Assembly: GCA_040880365.1 (NCBI GenBank)
Contig: JBBDIO010000180.1
Span: forward strand, 1 to 21,195
Direction of reading: 5' to 3'
Source: JBBDIO01 sp040880365
GTDB lineage: Bacteria; Chloroflexota; Anaerolineae; Caldilineales; Caldilineaceae
Length of the DNA: 21,195 bases
A model generated the notes under the pieces. The model was not told where the DNA came from. It saw nothing but the letters and a program-made list of their open reading frames with translations, and made no database searches. This document shows positions 7,289 to 15,835 of the stretch, one piece after another (the first letter of the stretch is position 1; every line of letters begins with the position of its first letter). The translations under genes were made by a program, and so were the position numbers.

Positions 7289-8740
7289 ATGTGGACTTTG
7301 ACCAAACTGAATGCGCTCCCAGGCTTTCTTGCCCAATTGCGTACCTACGACGAAGGCTCGCGTTTGAAGCGGGAAGCAATGGCCGAAGTAGTCCAGGTTT
7401 TGGAACATCTGGAAATGTCGCGCCGGGCCTTTGTGCGCAAAGCCCACAGCCTGGGCATCGCCATCCCTTCGTTCCAATCTTTGGGCAACTGGATTGCCTG
7501 TACCCATGTCCCTTCTTCCGAAAATGTAGATCGCCTGATGGAGGCGCTCGACATGGTCTTGCGCGAAAGCGGCGAAAGCAGCGCGCCGTGGCACAGCGAT
7601 CTGCACGAATCCTCGCATTTGCACGAGCATAGCCTGGGCAAATTTCACCGCGACGTGCAAAATCTGGAGCAGGCAATGGCCTTGTGCGATTCGGTTATCG
7701 CCTGGCTAACTATGACCGACTTGCCGCCCAGCATCGGCATGTGGCCCGGTTCCTTTATCCCTATTACGCGCGAACATGGCATCCAGTGTCTCGACATTCT
7801 GCGCCGCATCCACTTTGATTTGGCGGAAAACACACGCGCCCCGCGCGCGCTGGAACACAATCTGCTCGCGGCCAAAGCATCGATTGAGCTGGCCCACCAA
7901 CTCAATGTGACCGGACGGCACAATCTCGCGCTGGAAGCCGCCGATGAAGGCGGGTATGTATTGCAAGAGATTCTGCAAAAATATCCTGGCTGGCGCGAAG
8001 CGGAAATTGCGGGCTATCGCCAACTGATTAACGAGCGCGTGACCTTGAGCGATCTGGCCTTTATGGCGTTGACCCGCAAAGCAACGGCGCTCCATGCCCT
8101 GAGCCAGCTAGCCGATTCGTCGCGCGAGCGCAACAGCTTTCGAGGCATGGTCGAACGCACGCTTAGCCAGGCTATCACCCAGACCCAAACCCTGCCTGCC
8201 GATTCGATCATCAAGCCCTATGCGTGGCATACATGGGCCGGATTCGATCTGGACAATGCCCAAACCATGCAGGATCTGCAACAAGCCGCCGACCACGCCA
8301 AATGTGCCGTCGAATATTCGCGCCAATCGCAAAGCCAATCACGCGCGGTGCATGTGCAACGCTATGTCACCCTCATGTTCTCGATGGAAGCCTATGCACG
8401 CATGGGTAAACTGCGGCGCGCCACCGCGCTATTGACCGAAGGGGAGCAATTGGAACAAGCACTCGCCAATGAAACCAATCTGACACTGGGGCCGTCGCAG
8501 CGCGTGGTGTACTGGCGATCGCTGGCAGCCTATTGGCTCACCCACGCCCAACGCGAGGTCGAAGGCTCTACCCGCTGGCAGGAATATTGCCGGCGCTGGG
8601 TAGATGCGGCGACAGCCGGTCTGCATCTGGCGCGCGAGACGGGGATGCAAAATCAGGAACGGCGCCTGTGTAACGCGCTCAACCAGGCCTCCATGAGCTA
8701 TCGGCGTCTATTGAGCGGCGAGCTGACCCAAGTAGGTTAG
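7289..8740 (+). CDS. XRE-like HTH protein with helical-repeat (TPR-like) C-terminal region
   Basis: The 483-aa protein is not recognised by name. Residues about 31-92 read like an XRE-type helix-turn-helix: a helix ending LEMSRRAFVRKA, a turn, then SFQSLGNWIACTHVPSSENV, which resembles the recognition helix and 'W..G...P...N' tail of that family. The remaining roughly 390 residues are soluble and predominantly helical, with segments such as SMEAYARMGKLRRATALL that resemble TPR-type helical pairs, so a ligand- or peptide-sensing regulator is plausible. The ATG at 7289 abuts the SD-like AAAGG. A TTG at 7298, 8 nt after AAAGGA, is an equally good start; TAA at 7283 rules out anything further upstream. 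Its leader contains several palindromes. Confidence 0.75.
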   Translation: MWTLTKLNALPGFLAQLRTYDEGSRLKREAMAEVVQVLEHLEMSRRAFVRKAHSLGIAIPSFQSLGNWIACTHVPSSENVDRLMEALDMVLRESGESSAPWHSDLHESSHLHEHSLGKFHRDVQNLEQAMALCDSVIAWLTMTDLPPSIGMWPGSFIPITREHGIQCLDILRRIHFDLAENTRAPRALEHNLLAAKASIELAHQLNVTGRHNLALEAADEGGYVLQEILQKYPGWREAEIAGYRQLINERVTLSDLAFMALTRKATALHALSQLADSSRERNSFRGMVERTLSQAITQTQTLPADSIIKPYAWHTWAGFDLDNAQTMQDLQQAADHAKCAVEYSRQSQSQSRAVHVQRYVTLMFSMEAYARMGKLRRATALLTEGEQLEQALANETNLTLGPSQRVVYWRSLAAYWLTHAQREVEGSTRWQEYCRRWVDAATAGLHLARETGMQNQERRLCNALNQASMSYRRLLSGELTQVG

Positions 8741-8765
8741 CTATCAAGAGGTTTAGCCATGTGGC

Positions 8766-10400
8766 TCAATCGGTGGTGATCATGGGGAGCAGGGCGCGGA
8801 AGCTGCTCTGATATTGGAGGTGAGTATCCAGATAATCGCCACTCCAGCCACCCAGCAGGTGGATCACGCCCTCGCGGCTGACTGCGGCAAGATGTCGCCA
8901 TTCGCCAGGAATGGGCGACGCGAAGGTCGTCCACTGATTTGTGCCCGCGTCAAAACGTTCGTGATCGGAGATGGGGCGAGTCCAGCCGCCGCCCAAAGCC
9001 AGCAACGCCACGCCATCATGCGCCAGGGTTAACCCGCCGCGGGGCACGGTCAGCGGGGGCAAGGCTTCCCAGCGCGCGGTCTCCAATCGATAGCGATGGA
9101 CCTGGGCCAGTTCGTTCTGCCCGTCGTAGCCGCCCGCCACATAGAGCGCGCCATCGACCAGCGTCGCGCCAAAAAAGGCCATGGGCACCGGCAAGCGCGT
9201 GATCAAGCGCCATTCGACAGCCGGTGTATTCGCATCCGGCGTCCACGCCCAAACCTCATCGCGCATAGTCTCCCCATCCCAACCGCCCAAAAGATAGAGC
9301 GCAGAGGAATCGGCAAGCAGGTGTGCGCCGGCAAGCGGCACGGGCAGCGCGCCGCGCGGCCGCCAGGTTTGGAGCGCGCCGTCATATAGCAGCAGGGCGT
9401 CGGATACGGTGAACCGTGCGGTAGGCGTATTGCCTGTCGCGGGCCTCTCCCCGGCGAGTTCCGCTGCGATATCCTCTGCTGCTTCCACAGCAGGCTGCGC
9501 GCCCGCTGCGACCTCATCTCCGGCGACATTCTCTGGGATATTTTCTGAGACATTCTCGGCGACACTGCCCGCGCCGGAAGTAGGCGTCACGCCGCCCGCC
9601 ACATAGAGGCGGTTTTCCCAGATGGCAGCGGTACTGTTTGCCAGGGCAAAAGGCAGCGGCGCGAGCTGGTGCCACTGGTTCACTTGCAGATCATAGGTAT
9701 CCACACTTTGCAACAGGCGTCCGCCACTGGCTTCGCCACCCACCACATAGATCGCCTGGCTATCCATGGCGACGGCCATGCGGCTGCGGGCCTGGCTAAG
9801 CGGAGTACGCGCTTCCCAGCGGGGCAATAGCTCCACGGCGGGCCGCCCGATCACAGTCTGCCCGGCATCGCTCAACAGGGCGAAGGATGCGCGCGGCCGC
9901 CCCAACACATAGGGCGTGAACGCCGCCACCAGACAGAGCGCCACCGCCACGCCCAAATAGATGCGTTGCCACACGGCCAACCCTGCCGGTTGATCCGCCA
10001 AAGGCGGCGGCACAGGCGGCGCAACCGGCCCGGTTTGGGCTTCAAGCGCGCCCGGCGTCTCTACACCCGGCGTCTCCAGGCCCGGCACCACCACCCATCC
10101 CCGTTGCAACAAAACCATCGACGCTTCGGTGCGGCTGGAGACCTGGAGTTTTTCAAATACATTGCGCAGATGCACTTTGACCGTGTGCGGGCTGATGGTC
10201 AACTCGCGGGCAATTTCCGAATTGGTCGCGCCCGTGGTCAGCAGGCGCGCGACATCCATCTCCCGTTCGCTGAGAGGATTTTCGGGGGCAGAACTTTCCG
10301 GGATGCCAGTCCGGGTCTCAGGCGATGCGTGAGCGTTCGATGCAGCAGTTTCTGCTTGAGCAGGCTGCGAATCGGCGCGCGCCGGCTGTCGTTTTTCCAT
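8766..10400 (-). CDS. LuxR-type HTH / transmembrane / Kelch beta-propeller protein
   Basis: The 544-aa protein combines three parts. Residues about 41-101 are a LuxR/GerE helix-turn-helix (LSEREMDVARLLTTGATNSE, then SPHTVKVHLRNVFEKL). Residues 104-138 are a Pro/Thr-rich linker, and 146-167 a single membrane helix. From about 195 to 525 lies a Kelch propeller with repeated (Y/L)(V/L)xGG motifs (YVVGG, YVAGG, YLLGG, YVAGG, LALGG, HLLGG). An Ala/Glu-rich insert at about 273-328 interrupts the second blade. This topology puts the HTH in the cytoplasm and the propeller outside, like a ToxR-style one-component regulator. No receiver domain is present. No clear SD precedes the ATG. The protein ends LLPMITTD, resembling two other proteins here. 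It converges on the XRE-like gene, 25 bp away. Confidence 0.88.
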   Translation of the reverse strand: MEKRQPARADSQPAQAETAASNAHASPETRTGIPESSAPENPLSEREMDVARLLTTGATNSEIARELTISPHTVKVHLRNVFEKLQVSSRTEASMVLLQRGWVVVPGLETPGVETPGALEAQTGPVAPPVPPPLADQPAGLAVWQRIYLGVAVALCLVAAFTPYVLGRPRASFALLSDAGQTVIGRPAVELLPRWEARTPLSQARSRMAVAMDSQAIYVVGGEASGGRLLQSVDTYDLQVNQWHQLAPLPFALANSTAAIWENRLYVAGGVTPTSGAGSVAENVSENIPENVAGDEVAAGAQPAVEAAEDIAAELAGERPATGNTPTARFTVSDALLLYDGALQTWRPRGALPVPLAGAHLLADSSALYLLGGWDGETMRDEVWAWTPDANTPAVEWRLITRLPVPMAFFGATLVDGALYVAGGYDGQNELAQVHRYRLETARWEALPPLTVPRGGLTLAHDGVALLALGGGWTRPISDHERFDAGTNQWTTFASPIPGEWRHLAAVSREGVIHLLGGWSGDYLDTHLQYQSSFRALLPMITTD

Positions 10401-10469
10401 GATGGTTTGCGCGAAGGTGGTTTTGCGCGAATATCTCCCAGCCCATTATTCCACAAAAGCAAAGGCGGC

Positions 10470-11303
10470 TCAAACCAGCCGGCTCAGCTCCCCCCACTCC
10501 GCGAGCGAGAGCGTTTCGGCGCGACGGCGTGGATCGATATGCGCGGCTTCGAGTGCCGCCACCACCTGCGCTTTGGGCAGGCCAAGATTCGCGCTCAGGC
10601 TGTTGCCCAGTTGCTTGCGCTTCTGTCCAAAGCCGGCCCGCACCACCCGAAAATAGCGTTCGGGGGTCACACTGGTGACTGCCGGCTGGGGGCGCACATC
10701 CAGCCGCAAAACTGCGCTATCCACTTTGGGCACCGGATAAAAGGCGCGGGCAGGCACGCGGTGCGCAATGCTCGGTTCGGCATAGAATTGCACACTGATG
10801 GCTAACAGCGAAAGATTGCCCGGCGTGGCACAAATGCGCTCGGCTACCTCTTTTTGCACCATCACCACCGCGCGTGTGGGCCGCGCGTGGGCTTCCAGCA
10901 AATGCCGCAGCACCGCGCTGGTGATGTAGTAGGGCAAATTGGCAACGACTTTATAGGCCACGGACGGGGAGACTGTGGGTGCCCCGGAAATCAATTGTCC
11001 GGGATCCACTTCCAGAATATCGCCGTGGACAATCTGCACATTGGAATAGTCGGCCAGGCGCGTTTCCAGATATTCGATCAGCCGGTCGTCCAGTTCCACC
11101 GCGATCACGCGTGCGGCCTGTTGGGCCAACCGGGTGGTCAATACGCCCAGACCCGGGCCGATCTCCAATACCGTATCGGTGTCGACAAGTTCGGCAGCCT
11201 GGGCGATGCGATCCAAGTGCACATCATCCAGCAGAAAGTTCTGGCCCAACGAGCGTTTGGGGTGCAGTCCCAAACGTCGGGCTTCGGCCAAGAGTGGATG
11301 CAT
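10470..11303 (-). CDS. rsmA: 16S rRNA dimethyladenosine transferase RsmA (KsgA)
   Basis: The 277-aa enzyme transfers methyl groups from S-adenosylmethionine to two adjacent adenines near the 3' end of 16S rRNA during small-subunit maturation. The visible signatures are SLGQNFL (18-24), the SAM motif EIGPGLGVLT (47-56), AVELD (68-72), HGDIL, and the catalytic NLPYYI (122-127), with the C-terminal FGQKRKQLGNSL helix typical of KsgA. It begins 8 nt after the lepA stop codon and lacks an obvious SD, so it is probably translated by coupling with lepA. The LuxR-Kelch gene starts 69 bp downstream on the same strand and may be cotranscribed. Confidence 0.97.
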   Translation of the reverse strand: MHPLLAEARRLGLHPKRSLGQNFLLDDVHLDRIAQAAELVDTDTVLEIGPGLGVLTTRLAQQAARVIAVELDDRLIEYLETRLADYSNVQIVHGDILEVDPGQLISGAPTVSPSVAYKVVANLPYYITSAVLRHLLEAHARPTRAVVMVQKEVAERICATPGNLSLLAISVQFYAEPSIAHRVPARAFYPVPKVDSAVLRLDVRPQPAVTSVTPERYFRVVRAGFGQKRKQLGNSLSANLGLPKAQVVAALEAAHIDPRRRAETLSLAEWGELSRLV

Positions 11304-11311
11304 GGGCGCGG

Positions 11312-13111
11312 CTATTCATCGTCCAGCTTCAAAACCGACATGAAGGCTTCCTGGGGAATTTCGACCTGGCCCACCATCTTCATGCGTTTTTTGCCTGCCT
11401 TCTGCTTTTCCAACAGCTTGCGCTTACGCGTGATGTCGCCGCCATAACACTTGGAAAGCACATCTTTGCGCATGGCCTGCACATTGGCCCGGCTGATCAC
11501 CTTGTTGCCCACTGCGGCCTGGATAGGCACCACGAACATCTGGCGCGGGATAATATCCTTCATCTTGCTGACCAGCCGCTGCCCCTTGTGATAGGCGTGA
11601 TCTTTGTGCACGATCACGCTGAGGGCATCGACGGACAGATTGTTCACCAGCACATCCAGTTTTACCATATCCGCGGCCCGATACTCATCGGGCGTATAGT
11701 CCATGCTGGCATAGCCGCGCGTGCGCGCCTTCAGTTCGTTGTAAAAATCCACAATGATTTCCGAAAGCGGGATCATACACACAATTTCCACGCGCTTGGC
11801 ATCCAGCCAGTTCTGATTTTTCAATTCGCCCCGGCGTTTGGTCACCAGCTCTAATACAGGGCCGATATACTCTGCGGGCGTGAAGATGCGCAGCTCGCAC
11901 CACGGCTCTTCGATGGTGGCAATCGTGGTGGGGTCCGGCAGATCGGCGGGGCTGTCGATGGTGATGGTTTCCCCGGCGGTGAGGTTGATCCGATATTCTA
12001 CGGACGGCGCGGTGAAAATAATATCCAGATCATATTCGCGTTCCAGCCGTTCCTGCACAATTTCCATGTGAAACAGACCCAGAAAGCCCAGACGAAAGCC
12101 AAAGCCCAATGCCTGGCTGGTCTCGGCTTCGTAGACCAACGAGGCGTCGTTGAGCTGGAGCTTTTCCAGCGCATCGCGCAGCTCGGTATAATCTTCGGGC
12201 GACGAGGGGTAGAGACCGGCAAACACCATAGGCTTGAGCGGCTTATAGCCGGGCAGCAACTCGGTCGCGCGCCGGTCGGCGACCGTGATGGTATCGCCCA
12301 CGTCCAGATCCTGCACCGATTTAAGGCCGGTGGCAATATAGCCCACCTCGCCCGCTTCCAAACTATTGGTAGGCAGCGGCGCAGGCGTCAACACGCCCAC
12401 TTCCAGCGGTTCCATCGTCTTGCGCGAGGTCATGGCATAGAGCGTATGGCGGCCTGTGAGCTTGCCATCGACCATGCGCACATAGGCGATCACGCCCTTG
12501 TAGGGATCATAGACACAGTCGAAAACCAGCGCCCGCGCCGGGGCTTCGCGATCACCTGAAGGCGGCGGCACGCGCTCGATGACCTGGGCCAGCACCTCTT
12601 CCACATTCAGCCCGGCTTTGGCGCTGATGCGCGGAATATCTTCGGCAGGCTCGGCCAGCAAGTCTTCGATCTCCTGCGCCACATCATCGGGCATCGCGCC
12701 GGGCAGATCGATCTTATTGATAATCGGCACAATGGTCAGGTCCTGCTCCAGCGCGGCAAACAGATGGGCCATGGTTTGCGCCTGGATGCCCTGCGAGGCA
12801 TCGACCACCAGAATGGCCCCCTCGCACGCCTGCAATGCGCGGCTGACTTCATAGCTGAAATCCACATGCCCCGGCGTGTCGATGAGATTGATCTCATACT
12901 CCTGGCCCTTGTGCTTATAAATCATACGCACAGCACTGGCCTTAATGGTGACCCCTTTTTCCCGCTCCAGATCCATAGAATCCAGCAACTGCTCCTTCAT
13001 CTCGCGCGCAGTCACCGTATTCGTCATCTGAATCAGGCGGTCGGCAAGCGTACTCTTGCCGTGGTCGATATGGGCGATAATCGATATATTGCGAATATGC
13101 TCTAGATTCAT
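11312..13111 (-). CDS. lepA: Elongation factor 4 (LepA) GTPase
   Basis: At 599 aa it has the standard length for LepA. The GTPase motifs are clear: AHIDHGKST (P-loop), DTPGHVDFSYE (G3) and NKIDLPGA (G4). The LepA-specific C-terminal domain is present, including KCYGGDITRKRKLL and a final basic stretch. It is a ribosome-associated translational GTPase implicated in back-translocation and/or 30S biogenesis. It leads an operon with rsmA. No SD precedes the ATG. A TACAAT hexamer (minus strand, 13124-13119) ends 7 nt before the start codon, so a leaderless or very short-leader mRNA is possible, but no good -35 accompanies it. A probable terminator of the upstream gene lies 29 bp away. Confidence 0.98.
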   Translation of the reverse strand: MNLEHIRNISIIAHIDHGKSTLADRLIQMTNTVTAREMKEQLLDSMDLEREKGVTIKASAVRMIYKHKGQEYEINLIDTPGHVDFSYEVSRALQACEGAILVVDASQGIQAQTMAHLFAALEQDLTIVPIINKIDLPGAMPDDVAQEIEDLLAEPAEDIPRISAKAGLNVEEVLAQVIERVPPPSGDREAPARALVFDCVYDPYKGVIAYVRMVDGKLTGRHTLYAMTSRKTMEPLEVGVLTPAPLPTNSLEAGEVGYIATGLKSVQDLDVGDTITVADRRATELLPGYKPLKPMVFAGLYPSSPEDYTELRDALEKLQLNDASLVYEAETSQALGFGFRLGFLGLFHMEIVQERLEREYDLDIIFTAPSVEYRINLTAGETITIDSPADLPDPTTIATIEEPWCELRIFTPAEYIGPVLELVTKRRGELKNQNWLDAKRVEIVCMIPLSEIIVDFYNELKARTRGYASMDYTPDEYRAADMVKLDVLVNNLSVDALSVIVHKDHAYHKGQRLVSKMKDIIPRQMFVVPIQAAVGNKVISRANVQAMRKDVLSKCYGGDITRKRKLLEKQKAGKKRMKMVGQVEIPQEAFMSVLKLDDE

Positions 13112-13139
13112 GTAAGGTATTGTATCACTTTATACAGAG

Positions 13140-13186
13140 AAAAAATCTGTAGTTGATGACCAGTCATGGCCGGAACGCCAACTACA
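13140..13186 (-). terminator. Intrinsic terminator after the UDP-glucuronate decarboxylase gene
   Basis: On the minus strand TGTAGTTG (13186-13179) pairs perfectly with CAACTACA (13155-13148). The 23-nt loop holds a smaller ATGAC/GTCAT stem. TTTTTT follows at 13145-13140. Position and polarity suit termination of the epimerase-family gene before lepA. Confidence 0.65.
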
Positions 13187-13218
13187 CATGTCAAATTACC
13201 CATTCCCACACTTATCAC

Positions 13219-13243
13219 TACAGGTTCAATATACAGGTTCAAT
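13219..13243. repeat. 12-bp direct repeat
   Basis: TACAGGTTCAAT occurs at 13219-13230 and again at 13232-13243, a 13-bp period, just beyond the stop codon of the decarboxylase gene. Function is unknown; it may be slippage or a protein-binding pair. Confidence 0.6.
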
Positions 13244-13257
13244 CATAGAGAGTGCGC

Positions 13258-14199
13258 CTAGCCGGGCACGCCCAGCTTTTCCTGAAACCAGGCAATCGTG
13301 CGCTCCATGCCTGCGGCCAATTCCACCTTGGGTTCCCAGCCCAGCCTGGCGCGCGCCTTGGTAATATCGGGGCGACGCTGCTTCGGATCGTCCATCGGCA
13401 GCGGTTCATAGCGGATGCCGCCCGGATTGCCGGTGAGCGCATTGATGCGTTCGGCAAATTCCAGGATGGTGGTCTCCGCCGGGTTGCCAATGTTGACCGG
13501 CTCGCGTTCCTCGCTCATGAGCAGACGATAGATGCCATCGACCAGATCACTCACAAAGCAGAAGCTGCGGGTCTGCTGGCCGTCGCCATAGACGGTGAGC
13601 GGCTGGCCGCGCAGGGCCTGGCTGACAAAATTGGGTACCACCCGCCCATCGTTGAGCCGCATACGCGGGCCATAGGTGTTGAAGATGCGCACAATGCGCG
13701 TTTCTACCCCGTGACTGCGCTGATAGGCCATTGTCATCGCTTCGGCAAAGCGTTTGGCTTCATCATAGACCCCGCGCGGGCCGATGGGGTTCACATGTCC
13801 CCAATAGCTTTCGGGCTGGGGATGAATGGCCGGATCGCCATAGACTTCGCTGGTGCTAGCCAGCAGGAGGCGTGCGCCTTTGGCCAAAGCCAGGCCCAGC
13901 GCGTTGTGGGTGCCCAGGCTGCCCACCTTCAGCGTCTGGATAGGCAATTCCAGATAATCAACCGGGCTGGCCGGGCTGGCAAAATGCAAAATTGCGTCCA
14001 GATCGCCTTTAATATAAATGTAATTGGTGACATTGTGGTGAATGAACGTAAAATGCCGGTTACCGGCAAGGTGGGCAATGTTATCCGTATCGCCGGTAAT
14101 CAGATTATCCATGGCAATCACATCGTGCCCTTCCGCCAACAAGCGGTCGACAAGATGACTGCCCAAAAATCCGGCGCCGCCGGTGACCAATATCCGCAT
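13258..14199 (-). CDS. UDP-glucuronate decarboxylase (UDP-xylose synthase type)
   Basis: This 313-aa extended short-chain dehydrogenase has the NAD-binding GGAGFLG (7-13) and the active-site set STSEVYG (S115-G121, including E118) plus Y145 and K149 (YDEAK). The UXS-branch signatures are present: HFASPASPVDY, GPRMRLNDGRVVPNFV and DDPKQRRPDI. The reaction is oxidation and decarboxylation of UDP-glucuronate to UDP-xylose for surface polysaccharides or glycoproteins. The ATG has AAAGGA 7 nt upstream. The start lies only 17 bp from the divergent Lgt-like gene, so their promoters must overlap each other or the opposing coding sequence. No glycosyltransferase is adjacent. Distinction from dTDP-glucose dehydratase relatives is good because of the decarboxylase-type motifs. 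Confidence 0.9.
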   Translation of the reverse strand: MRILVTGGAGFLGSHLVDRLLAEGHDVIAMDNLITGDTDNIAHLAGNRHFTFIHHNVTNYIYIKGDLDAILHFASPASPVDYLELPIQTLKVGSLGTHNALGLALAKGARLLLASTSEVYGDPAIHPQPESYWGHVNPIGPRGVYDEAKRFAEAMTMAYQRSHGVETRIVRIFNTYGPRMRLNDGRVVPNFVSQALRGQPLTVYGDGQQTRSFCFVSDLVDGIYRLLMSEEREPVNIGNPAETTILEFAERINALTGNPGGIRYEPLPMDDPKQRRPDITKARARLGWEPKVELAAGMERTIAWFQEKLGVPG

Positions 14200-14216
14200 T
14201 CAACAATCCTTTCAAT

Positions 14217-15023
14217 ATGCTTCCGAATATACCATTTGGCCCACTAACCCTACCTACCGGACCCATCCTCGCCATGCTGGCGGTGGTGATAACCCTGGAT
14301 CTGGCCGGGCGGTACGGTCGTCGTTTGAGAATCCACCCGGATGATATCTGGAATACGGGCCTGCTCGCCCTCGCGACAGGCTTGATTGTAGCCCGACTCT
14401 GGAATGTTTTCCAGTTTTGGCCGATTTACCNNNNNNNNNNCCGCGAAGAACTGTTGTTGATCTTCAGCCCTCGCCCCAGTGGCTTTGAATTCTGGCCCGG
14501 TCTGCTTGCCGGAATGATAGCCGGCTATGGCTATCTGGTGTGGCGCGCGCTCACGCCTTCCCACATGGGCGCGGCGCTGGCAATCGGTCTGGCGGGGGGC
14601 GGCGTGGTGCTGGAAATATCGGGCCATCTCACGGGCGCGATTCTGGGGTTGCCCACCACTGTGCCCTGGGCCGTCAACTATTTTGGCGAACAGGTCCATC
14701 CCGTCGCACTCTATCGCGCGGGTGGGCTGGTAGCCCTCACGCTTGCGCTGTGGCTGGGCGGCTCTGGCCGCGGCCCCGCACGTACCATGTTGCTGGCAGC
14801 CCTGGGCTATAGCCTCATCCGTCTGCTTGCCGACGGTTTTTTGGCCGAAGCGCAACTCATAGGCCCCATACGTCTGAGCCAGTTGCTGGCATTGGTTGTC
14901 GCGCTGGCAAGCAGTTGGCTACTGGCACACACTTCCACCAACACTTCTACTAACACAGATATGGACACAGGCACAGGCACGCCGCCGACTCCGCGCGGGA
15001 AAGCCGCCAACGGGGCAGCCTAG
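14217..15023 (+). CDS. Lgt-family (prolipoprotein diacylglyceryl transferase-like) membrane protein, divergent
   Basis: The protein has about 268 aa and several membrane helices. The order of Lgt landmarks is recognisable: an N-terminal FGPLTLPTGPILAM, PDDIWN, the VARLWNVF helix, PTTVPWAVNYFGEQVHPVALY near 146-166, and a late helix SLIRLLADGFL. Key Lgt residues are altered: the usual SFHGG is EFWPG (91-95), so the conserved His is missing, and the Arg-Gly-Asn segment before the PT motif reads EISGHLTGAILG. It may therefore be an Lgt-like paralogue rather than the true enzyme. A 10-N gap (14431-14440) lies inside; the frame is consistent on both sides. The Ser/Thr-rich tail is low complexity. 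The stop overlaps that of the convergent thiN. Confidence 0.75.
   Translation: MLPNIPFGPLTLPTGPILAMLAVVITLDLAGRYGRRLRIHPDDIWNTGLLALATGLIVARLWNVFQFWPIYXXXXREELLLIFSPRPSGFEFWPGLLAGMIAGYGYLVWRALTPSHMGAALAIGLAGGGVVLEISGHLTGAILGLPTTVPWAVNYFGEQVHPVALYRAGGLVALTLALWLGGSGRGPARTMLLAALGYSLIRLLADGFLAEAQLIGPIRLSQLLALVVALASSWLLAHTSTNTSTNTDMDTGTGTPPTPRGKAANGAA
14431..14440. other. Assembly gap (10 N) inside the Lgt-like gene
   Basis: Ten N bases interrupt the coding sequence. The frame continues across if the true length is 10, but short N runs are often estimates, so about four residues around position 72-75 are unknown. Confidence 0.99.
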
Positions 15024-15661
15024 CTCGCCAGCGCGCGCACGATGAGCGCAAGCCCGGTTTCGATCTGCACGGTGGCGCGGGTTTCTGCCATTTCATTGCT
15101 CACGCCCCGCGTCGAACCAAATGCCAGAGTTGCCTGCCTCAGGGGATATTTGAGGCCATGATAGGTGATTCCCGTTACCGCGGTAGTCAACGGAATCAGA
15201 CTCACCACGCTGCCGGGCACGCCCTCCAGTTCCAGCGTATAGCCGGGCCGTAACACCGTCGCGACCTGGTCGGCTTCGACGACCGAAATGGCAGCAGGCC
15301 ATGCACGCTGGGCCAGAAGCAGCAGATTGGCCAGCGTTTGATCCAGCCTGCCGCCCAATGCACCCAACAGAACGATCTGGGATGCGCCCGCCTGAATGGC
15401 ATACTCAATCGCAAGCTCCAGATCGGTCTCATTCTTTTCGGGGCGATGACGCTCGATGTGCACGCCTGCGGCCTCCAGTTCGGCCACCAAATTCGGCTCC
15501 ACGCTATCCAGATCGCCCACCAGCGCGTGGGGTTGCCGGTCCATCGCCCGAAAATGACGCAGCCCGCCATCGGCAGCCACCCACAAATCGGCCTGGTCGA
15601 GCCAGGCGACAAGGGGCGCATAGGATTGGACGATGCCGTTGACAAAAATGACCGCGTGCAT
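15020..15661 (-). CDS. thiN: Thiamine pyrophosphokinase (ThiN type)
   Basis: The 213-aa enzyme moves pyrophosphate from ATP to thiamine to make thiamine diphosphate, a salvage step. Family signatures are present in order: AADGG (29-33), GDLDS (49-53), EKNETDLELA (75-84) and GALGGRLDQTLAN (100-112) in the catalytic domain, then a beta-rich thiamine-binding domain with GVSNEM. Length is normal. The SD before the ATG is weak. No TPP riboswitch was recognised in the leader. The stop codon overlaps the stop of the convergent Lgt-like gene within a shared CTAG. Confidence 0.94.
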   Translation of the reverse strand: MHAVIFVNGIVQSYAPLVAWLDQADLWVAADGGLRHFRAMDRQPHALVGDLDSVEPNLVAELEAAGVHIERHRPEKNETDLELAIEYAIQAGASQIVLLGALGGRLDQTLANLLLLAQRAWPAAISVVEADQVATVLRPGYTLELEGVPGSVVSLIPLTTAVTGITYHGLKYPLRQATLAFGSTRGVSNEMAETRATVQIETGLALIVRALAS

Positions 15662-15835
15662 GTGTGCCTGGCTCCGCTCATAAAACTGAAATGCAAAACC
15701 GAATTGCGATTCTGACGTTTGCAGGGCACGATTAGGATAGCAGACAGCTACCGAACCACCCGCGCACCCAATATATATGCCCCCACGCCGGGAACAATCC
15801 CCCCATTAACCTGCCCGGATATTTTGCACCGGTAA

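Noticed and set aside
6722..7301. Small plus-strand ORFs across the modA leader region
   Set aside because: They lack ribosome-binding sites and recognisable composition, overlap modA or the HTH gene in other frames, and contain the palindromes and terminator.
15662..15780. TPP riboswitch upstream of thiN
   Set aside because: No thi-box (CTGAGA-type) segment was seen on the minus strand in this interval.
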